A stretch of 64,000 nucleotides of DNA, taken from contig JBITNC010000001.1 of assembly GCA_050084985.1 (NCBI GenBank), positions 85,560,001 through 85,624,000 on the forward strand, read 5' to 3'. Under the pieces are notes generated by a model that worked only from the letters and a program-made list of their open reading frames with translations, made no database searches and was not told where the DNA came from. Origin of the DNA: Nageia nagi. Taxonomy: Eukaryota; Pinophyta. Of this stretch, positions 22,996 to 35,760 are shown one piece after another. The position numbers and the translations under genes are program-made. Position 1 is the first letter of the stretch. Each line of letters opens with the position of its first letter.

Positions 22996-25183
22996 TATTT
23001 TCAATATGCTTGTATTTATAGTTGTCATTATTATCAAAGGAATTTGTACATATGCCACAATGTCAAAAGTGATCATGTGCAGTTATGTAAAATTCTTACA
23101 GTGTATGAGATGTGTGCTAGAACCTGAAGACCTAAATCTAAGCATTTCAATATTTACCAAGTATCTAAGAAGTGTATAACATATTTTTTCAAAGTTTTGA
23201 TATTATTAAAAAGCATTTGGATTTTACTAGATTTGGTAAAATCAAATAAAGAAGAAAATATATTATCTAATGGAATTTGCAAAATACACTATCCAATAGA
23301 AATTGCTAGTTATATTATTATCTATTTTTGTTGTCATTCTTATGAAAGTTTATTTGTCCCACTCTACTAGATCTTTTTTAGAATTAATAAGTGTTAAAAT
23401 TACCAAAGTATAATGTATTATATTTTTTTTTCATTCTGGAAAAATTCATCCACTCTATATTTGATAAAAATCTCCACTATAATTAAACAAGCTTATGCAA
23501 ATAGATAAGGTGTTATACAGTGAAGGTGAAAATCATTAGATAATGATTTTGGTGATCTTTAAAGTGCATATTTCCTATGCATTATAATATTTTTGGAATA
23601 CAAAGAAACCTTGATAATGTTAACACCTTCAAAGTGTAGATTTTCCTTGTAGCATTATGTTTTCAAAATGCAAAAAAGTTTGATGATGTTAACACTATCT
23701 AGATTGTGGATTGTTTTGAAGATACTATGGAATGATTTGGATTTTATATGGATTACCTTAGGGAGAATGCAAATGATTCATATAGGTATTATGTATAAAA
23801 TATTAGGCTTATGTAAAGACAAAGAGCCTTATACAAAGAGGAATGGTGTAATGCAACAAAATGAGGTCCTATATGAAGAAGGAATATCCTATGTAAATAG
23901 AGACAAACTTGTGTAAAGAGTTTTTGAATATGGTTGAAGTTTTTATACATTGAGGTAAATAGTTATGAAATGGAAACAAATCTTGTAGATATAAAATATG
24001 CCTTATGTGATGAGGAATAGGCTTGTACAGTGCAACAAGTTATTATGCAATGTATCACATGGTTGTTTAGAGAATAACACTCTTATGCAATTGAAGAAGG
24101 CATTATAATGGTGAATATAGTCATGGACATGCTCTTTGAATTAATGAAGCATGGTCATTATAGTCATGGTTAGTAAATAAGAAACATATATCATGGAGAT
24201 AGTGTTGTATCTAAGTATGGTAGATCATATGCATATAGCAATTAGATCTAATGATGAAAAGTGCTAAGTGACAATCAAGGGAGTAACTATTAGGCATGCA
24301 TATGCATTGTAAATACCTAAAATCATAACTAAAGAAAAACCCAAATGATAGCTCAAATATCTAGAAGGAAAACATGTGATTTATCCATCTATGGTTACAT
24401 GAAGTGAATAACATACAATTGATACATACAACCAATAAAGAAAAGGAATCATGAATAGTAGTGGTAAATTGAATAGTAGTGGAAAGTAAAAAGTGGTGGT
24501 AATTAGATGAGAGTGAATTGCATATATATTGATTGATGTTGTAGTGTTCAAGTTTATTTTGAATGAGAGAGATGTATATTATTGGTATAAAGAATCTAGA
24601 TCAAAGGTGAAAATACTATCAATGTTGAAATAGACTGATTAGATTGGAAATGAGGTAAAAGTGATGGCTATGAAGATCAAATACAAACATCAAAGAGATA
24701 ACAGAGAGTGCTTTGATGAGTAATAGACTAGTGAGGGTTCCATATATAGCAAATATATTTTTTATGTTAGATTTATGAATAAGAGTTGAATTCCAAGGTT
24801 GTGCTTGGCATAGGGGTTGATGTTGTAGAACTTATGGGTTGGTGTTCCTTCTACTTGGTGCTAGTAAAGTAGGGGTTGGTGCTCCTTATAGTTGGTGTTA
24901 TAGAATTTAATGATTGATACTCCTTTCGATTGGTGTTAATAAATGAATGTAAAGTTGGTACTTTGCATTAGGGCTAGATTTGGACCATGTTCCAAGTAGT
25001 CTTTTCTTGGGGATGTAGCCTAAATGGAAAACCTTGTTATATCTAGTATTGTGTGATTATCTCTTGATGTCCTTATCTTTTTTTATTTTATTTTATCATT
25101 GCATTCATTTTAATGACTTGGGTTTTAATTTTAAATATACCACACTAATTCACCCCCCTCTCAATGTCACTTCCAATTCAATA
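22996..25183 (+). repeat. 5' LTR of element C
   Basis: Aligns without gaps to the start of the 3' LTR (TATTTTCAATATG against TGTAACCTACATG) and collinearly to the end ...TTCAATA. The 5' terminal TG has decayed to TA. Confidence 0.88.
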
Positions 25184-25185
25184 AT

Positions 25186-25200
25186 TGGTATCAAAGCTAG
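25186..25200 (+). promoter_or_regulatory. Primer-binding site of element C
   Basis: TGGTATCAAAGCTAG, 2 nt after the LTR. Complementary to initiator Met tRNA with one mismatch in the first 12. Confidence 0.85.
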
Positions 25201-25232
25201 AATCCTATAAGGCTAATTGACTAAGGATATTT

Positions 25233-26216
25233 AATGAGTGGCATTATAGAAATAAATGAAGGATTATCATCCAACATGGTACCTCTCTTTAATAATACAA
25301 ACTATTCTTATTGAAATATCATAATGCAAACCTACCATAGCACTCTAGGTTATGATTTCTAGGAAGTAGTTACTACTGGATACATATCTCCTTCTACTCT
25401 TCTTACAAATGTAGGTGGAAAAAGCTATATTGAGAATGATTCTAGGGTGAAGAATATCATCATGTGTGGATTGGTTGATAGTGAGCTAGTGAAAATCATG
25501 GGGTACAAGATTGACAAGGAGATATGGGATAAATTACAGAGTATCCATGAATGTGATGAAAAGATAAAGCAAGAATAGATATATACCTTTATATCTTAAT
25601 TTGAGATACTAAAGATGAATGATGAATATGTTATCAACTACATACTTATATTAAGTGAAATTATCAATTCCATTTTAGGGTTAGGAGAGAATATTGAGGA
25701 TAAATTGATTATCAAAAAGATTTGTAGTCACTATTATCCAAGTTTGAACCCAAAGTCTTCACCATTGAAGAAGCAAAGGATCTAAATACTCTTACTCTAG
25801 ATGAAATTCATGGCACCCTAACTTCTTATGATATGAGGGTTGTAAAGGCCAAGATTGATGATAAATAATTTATCTTCAAAGTTGCTAATATCCCCAAGCC
25901 AAAACCAAATTCAAGTGAAGAAGATACTTCATATTCTAAAGAATTCAACTTTGTTTGAAGACTCAAAAGAAGGTAAGGAAAGTATAAAGGTAAGTTTCCT
26001 TTCAAATGCTTTAGCTTTGGTAGAATTGGTCACTATTATAATAAATATCCCTATAAGGAGAACAATCTCATTTCTAAAGAAGATAATAGAAAAGGAGATG
26101 AATTTCAAGATAGTACTAGTGATGTTGTATTTGTGGCTTTTGAAGATTTATAAGTCAATGGCACTATATCTGATTCAAAGTCTAATAGAGTGAAGAAAAA
26201 GAAGAGGTAAAAGGTG
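25233..26216 (+). pseudogene. gag of element C (copia, UBN2-type)
   Basis: Starts with ATG at 25233 (MSGIIEINEGLSSNMVPLFN). Copia gag blocks: PLFNNTNYSY, then a TGA where Trp is expected; AKNAI-like VKNIIMCGLVDSELVKIMGY; KEIWDKLQSIHE; FEILKMNDEYVINYI; GLGENIEDKLIIKKI. After a frameshift near 25735 come EEAKDLNTLTLDEIHGTLTS and a zinc knuckle KCFSFGRIGHYYNKYP (25998-26053), in which the second and last Cys have become Phe and Tyr. It ends in a basic VKKKKR tail. It would form the capsid and bind RNA. Confidence 0.85.
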
Positions 26217-27005
26217 GAAATGGTGCTACTTCATTCACAATAGCCACTTCAAGGTTACACATTACCAAGGGGATCAATTCATAGTTTATATCTTATGCTC
26301 CTATGTATGGTTATTCATATTTTTATTACTAACTTGAACTTGAGAATGGTGCATGAATTTCGGGGTAGCATTTCAAGTTATCTATCTTCCTTCTCTCAAA
26401 CTTAATTTTAATAAGTTATCTATCCTATTTTATCTAAGAAGCTAATGTATAGTCTTTTGTTGGTTAAAGAATATTGTGTATAGTGACAACTTTGTATCTT
26501 ACAATATCATTACCTTCCTCTTTTTTTATCATATTGCTTCAAGAAGAAGATGTTATGTTGTGTTTAGCAAAATATTGTACCCAATATTTTGAAATATTCT
26601 TGTAGTAAGGGGTAGTATTTTCTTTGATGTGATAAGTCAAAGGTTGCTATATATATTATTTTTAGGTATCATTACTTTTGCTGGAGATGTCAACTTGTGT
26701 TGTTATATCAAGATTGGTATTAGTTATTTTGCTTGTTACTATTCATTTTAATGATGTTATAGAAGGATGAAGAAAAAAGGGACTATTATTATTATTTTGG
26801 CTTCAAATTATTTTCATTAATTTTATCATATATTTCAATTTTTATTGATGGAGAAGAAAATAAATTGTTGTTGCTATGCCAACATGTTTAAGGGAATTAC
26901 TATTGAGTTTTTGGTATGCTTTAGTGTCCCTCTAATACACCTTTGACATTATTGATAAAAAGGGGGAGAGAAATCATGATTAGAGTATGTTTTGATAACA
27001 ATGCC
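26217..27005. other. Non-coding 3' internal region of element C
   Basis: The place where pol should be. No protease, integrase or RT motif is readable. It ends with a second G-rich tract AAAAAGGGGGAGAG (about 26958-26971), 45 bp before the polypurine tract proper. Confidence 0.6.
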
Positions 27006-27016
27006 AAAGGGGGAGA
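27006..27016 (+). promoter_or_regulatory. Polypurine tract of element C
   Basis: AAAGGGGGAGA, one base before the 3' LTR start; typical of copia SIRE-type elements. Confidence 0.9.
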
Positions 27017-27017
27017 T

Positions 27018-28541
27018 TGTAACCTACATGTTTATATTTTTAGTTATCATTATTATCAAAGGAGTCTGCATATATGCCATAATATCAGATATGATCAAAT
27101 GCATTCATGTTGAACTGATACAATGTATGAGAAGTGTATGAGATGTGTGCTAAAACTTGAAGACTTGAATTCGAGCATGTACAAGGTTTGCTAAGTGTTT
27201 AAGAGATGTACAACATATTTTACTAGAGTTTTGATAGTATTAATAGGTATTTAGATTTGGCTAGACTCAAACTATTAAATGAAGAAGAAAATACATTATC
27301 CAAAAAAAATTGTAAAATACACTATTTGGTAGAAATTGTTAGTTATATTGTTATCTAATTTTGTTTCCATTTTGATGAAATTTTATTTGTTCCCACTCTA
27401 CCATTATGAATTGATAAGTGTTAAAATGATTGAAGTATAATGTATTATATTTTGTTAACATTCCAATGAAGTTCATCCACTCTATTTGCTTTTTGATCTT
27501 TACTAAAATTAAACAAGCTAATGCAAATAGATAAGGTGTTATGTGGTAAAGGTGAAAATTGATGAATGATAATGTCAATGATCTCCAAAGTGTAAATTTC
27601 TTATGTATTACTATGTTTTTAGGATGTAGAGAAACCTTAATGACATCAATACCTTTTAGAGTATGGATTTTCCTTATAACATTATGTTTCTATAATGTGG
27701 ATGAGTTTGATAAATGCAACACTATCTAGAGTGCATATTCTTCAAAAGACACTATGTAATAACTTGAATTTGATATGTATTACCTTAGGGAGAATATAGA
27801 TGATGCATTTAGGTCTTATGCATAGAATATTAGGCTTATATGAATATATATATCCTTATACAAAGAGGAATGGTGTTATGCATAGAAGTGATGTATTATG
27901 CGAAGAAAGAATATTGTATGTAGATAGAGACAGACTTGTGTGAAGAGTTATCGAAGGTTGTTAAAGGTGTTATGTAGTGAGGTAAAGGATTATATGATGC
28001 AAATAGAGTTTGTATGGATAAAGGATACCTTTTGTAATGAGTAACAAGATTGTGTAGTGCAACAAGTCATTATATAGTGTGTCACATAGTTATGCTAAGA
28101 ATAACATCCTTATGTAGTCAAAGAAGGCATTATCCAATGAAGATAGTCAAAGAAATGCTCTTGGAGTTAAAGAAGTATGATTTTTATATTCATGATGAGT
28201 AAATGAGAATTAGATATCATGGAGATAATGTTGTAGCCATGTTTGGTGGGCTGGATGCCTATAACATTCAGATCTAATGATGATAGGTGCTAAGTGATCA
28301 TCAAGGGATAACTATCAAGTATGCATGTGCATTGTAACTTCATAAAATTATAGATAGAGGAAGACCCAGATGATAGCTCAAATCTCTATAAGAAAAATGC
28401 ATGACACATCCATATATAGCTACATGGAGTTAATAACATAGAATCAATGAATGCAACCAATAAAGAAAAAGAATCATGAAGAGTGGTGAAAAATTAAATA
28501 GTGGTGGCAAGTTGAAAAGTGGTGGAAATTATATGAGAGTG

Positions 28542-28592
<51 letters not shown>

Positions 28593-28621
28593 CATACATA
28601 ATAAAATTCAACACACCAACA

Positions 28622-28663
<42 letters not shown>

Positions 28664-29328
28664 TGTTGGTGTGTTGAAGTTGATTATGTATGAGATAGGC
28701 GTATGCTACTAGTATAGAAATTGCAAATCAGAGAAGAAAATTCTATGATGTTGAAATAAAATGATTAGACTAGTAATGATGGTAAAATGATGGCTATGAA
28801 GATCAATTATAGGGACCATAAGAGATAGCCAAGAGTGTTTTTATGAGCAATAGACCAATGAGGGTTCTATACACATTGAAGCTTTATTTATGTCAAATTT
28901 ATGAATTAGAGTTGAAGTCAAAGTTGGTGCTTGGAATAGGGGTTGGTGCTCTTTATAGTTGGTGTTGAAGAACTTAGGGGTTGGTACTCCTTCCAATTGG
29001 TATTGGTAAAGTAGGGGTTGGTGGTCCTTGTAGTTGGTTCTATAGAATTTAAGGATTGGTGCTTCTTCTTATTGGAAATGATAAATGAATGTAAAGTTGA
29101 TACTTTGCATTAGGGTTGGATTTGGACCATGATCTAAGAATTATTTTCCCATGTATGTAGCATAAATGGTGAACCTTATTATATCTAGTGTTGTGTGATT
29201 GTATTTTAATGTGCTTGTCTTGTTTTGAGTTTGGTTTATCACTTCATTAGTTTTAAGAACTTAGATTTTAAGTCTAAATATAACACATTGATTCACCTTT
29301 CCCTCTCAATGTCACTTCTAGTTCAATA
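27018..29328 (+). repeat. 3' LTR of element C
   Basis: Starts TGTAACCTACATG and ends GTTCAATA. Longer than the 5' LTR mainly because of a TA-rich and inverted insertion at about 28546-28678. Confidence 0.9.
28607..28678. repeat. Perfect 72-bp palindrome
   Basis: The arm TTCAACACACCAACACCAA (28607-28625) and its exact reverse complement (28660-28678) flank a self-complementary (TA)17 centre. The corresponding place in the 5' LTR (about 24535) has only a single diverged copy of the right arm. Confidence 0.95.
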
Positions 29329-29333
29329 ATATG

Positions 29334-31997
29334 TTCTCCACAAAGAGCTAATTGGAAACTTGTAAAAAGAAACAAGCATACAACATATTCATTACTTTAA
29401 TCTTATCCATGCATGGTCTACTTAAAGGTTTTTTCCCACTCAATATTAGTGTTTCTTTACTTTTTTATATTTTAATGACATATGTAGGTTACACTCCATG
29501 ATCATATCATCCTCCTTAAACCTTCACATTTTTTAAATGATTAGGTGAAAATGCCTCCATGTATTTATTTACATCACTCTAAATGAAAATGCCTCTAAAT
29601 ACATAAATGATCTTATATGTTTTTTACTCTAAATGATGTAAATAGTATTCAATTCATATGTCAACTCATAGGTCTTTTCATCTTAGTCACTTTCATTCAC
29701 CTTGAATATTTAACTCCATATTTTTTACAAGCCTAAAAAACAATATTGGATATATAATTCTTCCATATCTATTTATAACATATGAAGTATTTTTAGAATA
29801 TATGAAGCTACTAAACTTCACTAAGATCATCATGTAGCTTTCATAATCATATATCACTTCAATGTTTCTTCAATGAGTATTCCTCAAATAAAAATGCATG
29901 GATCTCTAGTTGGCTCTGATGTTCCCCATAATCTCAAACCCATTCTCTCAAGTATGTTTTGCTCTAGTACCATATAAGAGTTGCAAATATTCACTTTTTA
30001 TTACCACATATAAATAGGAAAATACATCACCAAAATAACTTAACAACTTAGCTAAGTTGTTATAACAAACAATAACTAAACATACCATATTTCTATATAC
30101 TCTCTAAATAAATAAGGTTATTGAGATATTACTTAACTTATTATAAATATATATATAATACTAATATCTCTAATACATAATATCTCTAAAAATAACCAAA
30201 TAATAAGTAAAATACTAAGAATAATGTAAAAATAAAGATAGAATAATATATATTTGAAATTTAACAATAGAATAGATAATATACCATGAGAAAGATACAT
30301 GAATTTAGATCAATCTTTTTTTCTCTCAATAATATAATATATTTATTGAATAGTCTCTAAATATTTAAATTATAGTGATGAATATAGAAATATATAATAT
30401 TTGATATATTATCATGAGTATTAATGAACCCCCTCCTAGTCCCCTCTCTCTCATATGATAAATAAGATTCTATTAAAACTTATTTTTTTCTTTATTATAT
30501 GTTTGTTTAGCTTTATAATGTTTTTCCTAATAAGTTTACACTTTTGGATTTTTTTTGAAATAATTTATTATGGTTTTATTAGTAAGATTTAGTTTTTATT
30601 TTAATAATATATGGTTTCTTCTTTAATCATATTCTCTTTGAAATAATGAATTCAAAGCATTTGTGTAAGATTAATTAGAGTTATAATTGGGAAGTTATGA
30701 TATTCAAAAATAAAATATTTTGAACTAGTATAAAACTTTATTCTCCCTTTAGGATAAATTCCCAATATGTTTGAAAATTAGGAAGCCTTAAATTCCTAAC
30801 TAGGATTTCTTCACATAAGGGACTTAACTTAGAAATTAAATAATTCCATAGTTTAATAATCTATTTCACATAGAAAGTTATATATTTTTTATGGACGTTT
30901 AATCCCCATGCCTCATTTTTCACTATACATACCTAATTTTTATTTTCAATTGATTTAAAAATCATTATTTATGTATCTAAAAGGAATACAATGAATGAAG
31001 AAATTTAAATAAATAATATCCTTATTTCAATCAAAATTCAACTAATGTGCTCTTCTTTTATTTATTTTGCAATGTAAAAAGGGAGATTGCTTGTTCATTT
31101 AAAATCATTGATTATCTTTATAATCAAAATTCTCTTCAAAAAAAATGATAGATCTCCTTATTTGGTAATAAGTTGAACATTTGAATATCATCATTATAAA
31201 CCTACTATGTCAAGTAATTCATGGCTAATAATTGAAGAAAATTAGAGAATATTTTGGACCATATTGATTAATTTTAAGTAAAATTAAAGAGATCATACTG
31301 ATGGCTAGAGATCTTGAACTCGACAGCTATCCCTTGTAATTCATAACATTTCAAAAAAATCCTAAAAGAGAGATGATATTGATCCTATTTTAGGCTAAAA
31401 GTATGACCTTGAACCTATTATTATGAATTTTAGCTTTTCAAAAGTTTCTTGGGTTTCTATATTCATTCCCCAATCCTTTTATGTCCTTTGATTCTTGGGT
31501 GATAAGTATTTCATGAATGTTTTAAGATCATTCATTTCAATTTTACTTTTGGTTTCTAATAAATTAGGATGGGATTTATCATAATCAAGATTGACCCTAA
31601 CTCTTGTAGTATTTTGTAAAGGCATCAATCCCCTTGAAATTATTAATTTTTTAGATAAATTTTGGAAAGGACTTGGTGACTCAATTCAAAGTTTAGAATT
31701 CATCAAATAATTACACAATTATCGTCTTCCTTATTTTAACTTGATATACATGGTAGATCTAAAACTGTGATCCCTAGTTGTTAGATCCTAAATATCCTAA
31801 TTTATTGATTGCTATTATATTACACTCCTTAGGTATATATCATTTTATTCATATTTATATTTACAAAATTTATTTATCTATTTTATGTAGAACAGTATGG
31901 AACCTGGAGTACTTAATTTTATTTTTTTTACAAAAACTTACTTTTTAGTAAATTCAAATACTTTCTAATTTTATAAAATTCTAAATTATTTGTTTGA
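29334..31997. other. AT-rich intergenic DNA
   Basis: 2.7 kb with no gene, LTR or inverted repeat that I could identify. Short A+T repeats only. Confidence 0.5.
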
Positions 31998-32330
31998 ATA
32001 ATGTGTGTATGTGTGTACCATATATATGATGTATTTATGTGTGCATACATATGGTGAGTGTAGGTGGGTGTGTTTATGTATGCATTTATATATGTGTACA
32101 TGTGCATATGCACATATATATGTGTATGTGCATGTATGTATGTGAGTGCATGTGTGTGTGTGTGTACATGCATATATATGTGTGTGTGTATGTATGTGAA
32201 TGTATGTGTGTGTGTGCATGGGTGCATGTGTGCATGTGCATATGTGTGTTTGTGTGTGTATGTGTGATGTGTCTCTATGTTTGTATGTGTGTGTTTGTAT
32301 GTATATGTGTGTGTGTGTGTGTGTGTATGA
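31998..32330. repeat. TG/TA-rich compound microsatellite
   Basis: Interspersed GTGTGTATG, TGCATG and TATATG motifs for about 330 bp, ending in (GT)n. Open frames on both strands here (His-Thr or Cys-Val rich) are products of the repeat. Confidence 0.92.
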
Positions 32331-32662
32331 ATTAGAATATCATCATAATGGTAGTTAAAATAAAAACTAGAATAGTAAAAAATCATGGATCCTCATGTTT
32401 CAAAAGTTAAAAAAAAGATGCACCATATGTTTTTGATCAATTAGTAGTTAATCCTATTTCATAGGATATGCTGAACACCCCACTAACCATAGAATGTAAA
32501 AAAAAAAAAGATTTGAATTTTTTAGTAAGGATAATGCTCTAAAATAACATCTAATTACTTTTAAAAATAATGTGGAATAAATTAGTACATGTAAATAAAC
32601 TAATAGAAAGATTCTTTCCTAGAAATTGAAAAGAGGAAGAAAATAAATGGTTATATAAAATG
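32331..32662. other. AT-rich spacer
   Basis: No gene seen. Confidence 0.5.
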
Positions 32663-33398
32663 TGTAGACACCTAAAAATGAATTATTATTTATTTAATAA
32701 ATTGTATTTAGTCTTCCTAAATAACTTATTGCAATTTTACAAATGTCAAGATAAAGTTGATATTACAATGCAATGCCATGTCTTATATTAAATATTATAT
32801 CATTTATCATGGTTTATATTTTAAAGTATCTTGAATATAACAAAGTTTATATTATTGCTAGAGGTTGGCTATCACTCCTTTTTTATGTCCTTTTAGGCTA
32901 TATATGTGAGTGGAATAGGCTAACCTCCACATATTAGAACTCTTTGATATGATAAGAACTCTAATAGGTGGTTATCAATCATATTCTTCTTCTAGCTATG
33001 GTGTCTTTAGATGCCACCTATTATAAGAAATTGCTATACTATGAGCTTTGTATTTTTTATCTTTTGCACATAACACAATTTGGCATATCCTACATAGTTT
33101 ATGACATGCTTCTCTTAGGCCATTAATGATGTACATCTCTTAGATAAAAGGTTCCATATTTCTATAGTCGAGTTATTGATCCATGTGCATGAAGATTTGA
33201 TGTGAAATCACCATGAATCTGATACTAATACTTCAAGGATTCATTGCTACTTATTGTTGAGAATTGCACATAAACTTCATATCAATTTCATGTACACTTG
33301 TTGTAATTTGATATAGTATACATTATCTATTTCTTCTTATATTGTAAATCAATTTATTTATTATGTATATTCATATTTTACACAATTTGAGGTTTACA
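32663..33398 (+). repeat. Probable 5' LTR of element F
   Basis: Starts TGTAGACACCTAAAAATG, a common opening for Tat/Athila-type LTRs, and ends GGTTTACA directly before a primer-binding-site-like TTTTAGTGAACC that resembles the one in element B (TTTTGGTGAACAC). Length is 736 bp against 773 bp in B. No 3' partner was found in the window. Confidence 0.5.
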
Positions 33399-33489
33399 TT
33401 TTAGTGAACCTAAAATTCCTAAACACCTAGATATCAATCTAGGACATCCCTTCTAAAGAGGCATGAATAAATTTTCATAATTATCTCTT

Positions 33490-35760
33490 CTTTTACCTAA
33501 GGTGCTTAGAGTAATAGCTAGAGACAATGGTAAAACTAGGGTTTGTTATTATTATATTCCCAAGATAAATCTAAATGAAGAGTAACCTAGGGCTTCTAGA
33601 AGTAAAGTCTATTTTGACGAGATCAGGAGAAGTAGAAGAGTTAACCCTAATTTACCTATGAAAGAGTTTGATCCCAATGACATAATGGATATCGATGAGG
33701 ATAATGATATTGAATCTATGAGTTTTAGCAAAAAGATGGATATTATTAGATAAACTTATAATAAGTTTAAAATGACTATTGATGATTATAATTTTGAAGA
33801 TGTTAGTTTACAAAGCCATGATAATACTTCTGAAAGTGAAATTAAAATTAAAGAGTTAAATAGAATTCCTAGTCATGTTATATCAATAAAGGAATTGCTA
33901 TCTAATAAAGAGAAATTGGAGTATTATCTTACTAGCAATTTTACATAAATTATTGATATCATAACAAATTATGAGTTGTTAGAAGTAGGATCAACCATGT
34001 CACAATCCTCAAATAGTTTATTTTCTTATGATAATGCAAGATCCAAAAAATGGATGGTCTCTACTACAAAGGATGCTAATAATAGTATGCAAGACTATTC
34101 ACACACTGCTACTAGAATGGAATTAGAAGATATTGCTCCTTAAAAAATATGGTACTTAAAGATATCAATGAGAAAAGTGAAGTTGATTCTAAACATTTAG
34201 TACCTCAATTTGATGATCATCATCTAGGTATGCTTCCTAAATGTTTTAATAGGGAAAGAGGTAAGGGTAGGTTGTTTAATGGTGAAATGATAGTAGATAT
34301 TGCTAAATAAATTTCTACTATAAATAAAAATGATTATGAACATAATCCTCATTGGTCAAAATAAGAACATGAGACAAAAATAGATTCCCTTTTTTATGCT
34401 CAAGATGATTATTACTTTACAAAGGCTAATGAGGAGCAACAACTAGAATTTGTGTTAGAATTGGTTGACAAACTTGAACATGAAAGACTCCATAGGATTG
34501 GGCCATTTATACAACTTAAATAAGTTGAAATAAGAAAGGAAAAAGAAAATAAAATACCCTCTCAAATTAGCACTACACCACCACAAACCCCTCTACCCAC
34601 CTTGATGGGTAATATACCTATAGTTTAAAACTAGCTACCAAAGCAAATTTCTATGGTATCAAATAATGGAAAAATAGTGGATGAAAGGACTGACAAACTA
34701 GAAAAAAGAATGCTTAATGATTTCTTATTTTTATTAAAACATCCATTTAATAATAAAATTATTTCCAAATTAATTATTGGTAAAAAAAAGTATGAAATTT
34801 ACAAAATTTGATGGTTTGCAAGATCAAAAAATGCATGTTAGAAAATTTCAAGAGGAAGCTATGAAATATATTTATGATAGAGATATGCTTGCAAAATTAT
34901 TTTCAAGTATCTTAAAAGATTCTACATTGAAATGGTATTTTAGTCTTCCTAAAAAGAGTATAGATAAGTACAAAGATTTAATAAATAAATTTTTGAGAAA
35001 TTTCATATATAACATCACACAAAAATTTCAATTCAAATATTTTTACAAAATTAAGAAATTGCCTAAACAATATTTATTTGATTTTGTGAAATTATAGAAA
35101 CAAAATGTAAATAAAATTTATGTTTCTAAGCATGATTTAAAGGATACTTTTGCAAATTCTTTATATCCTATGTATAAGTTGTTGGTTATCTCTAATCATG
35201 GACTAACATTAGCTAGAATTATAGATATTTTATTTAAAAAGAATGATTATATCAAGAAAACTTATATGAAATGATATAAAAAAACCCAAATGTATGAATA
35301 AAAAGATAAACCACAAGTAAATGAAAAGAAACCTCAAGTACATACAAAGAAAATTGAAGTTGGTACAACTAATTTTGATAGGAATATAAATAAACCACAA
35401 AAAAAATTTACAAGGCTAACCAATACTATTGATAATATTATCAATGTGTTACTAAAAGAAGAACTTATTGAGCTTCCACCAATGGTTCAACATCATTTTT
35501 CTAATGGTGTTTCTAAAAATTATAGATATGAAGAATTTTGTAATTATCATAAGACACCAAGAAATCTAATAAGAAATTGCAGGATCTTAAGCAATATCAT
35601 TTAGGATTTCATTAGCAAGAAAGTAATTTGAATGGATAATCATATGAAAGTAGAATATGTACCTATACATCCTAATAATGAATAGTTAGAGATATTTATG
35701 AACCCTTTACTAAGGATGACTTAGCAACCAAAAAGCTTCATTGGTTCAGTAAGTACTATA
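33490..35760 (+). pseudogene. Orphan gag of element F (Tat/Athila-like gypsy)
   Basis: An N-terminal acidic region is readable from about 33500 (KVYFDEIRRSRRVNPNLPMK, then FDPNDIMDIDEDNDIESMSF). The gag core is at 34777-35097: KFTKFDGLQDQKMHVRKFQE, LAKLFSSILKDSTLKWYFSL and YKDLINKFLRNFIYNI. After a TAG come KQNVNKIYV and a basic linker (PQVNEKKPQVHTKK), then a zinc-finger-like EEFCNYHKTPRN with a later Cys (NCRILSNII). Protease and pol are not seen after 35760, so the element is truncated. Confidence 0.7.

Larger units (their letters stand above)
22996..29328 (+). mobile_element. Element C: Ty1/copia retrotransposon lacking pol
   Basis: LTRs of 2.19 kb (22996-25183) and 2.31 kb (27018-29328) flank an internal region of only 1.83 kb. 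The TSD atatg is exact (22991-22995 and 29329-29333). A Met-type primer-binding site follows the 5' LTR, and AAAGGGGGAGA precedes the 3' LTR. Long LTRs, this polypurine tract and the gag type point to the SIRE/Maximus group of copia. No protease, integrase or RT is present, so it is a deletion derivative dependent on other elements, and now dead. Confidence 0.9.

Noticed and set aside
31928-32386. Long overlapping open frames on both strands with His-Thr and Cys-Val repeats
   Set aside because: They are translations of a TG/TA-rich microsatellite; all frames are open because the repeat lacks stops.
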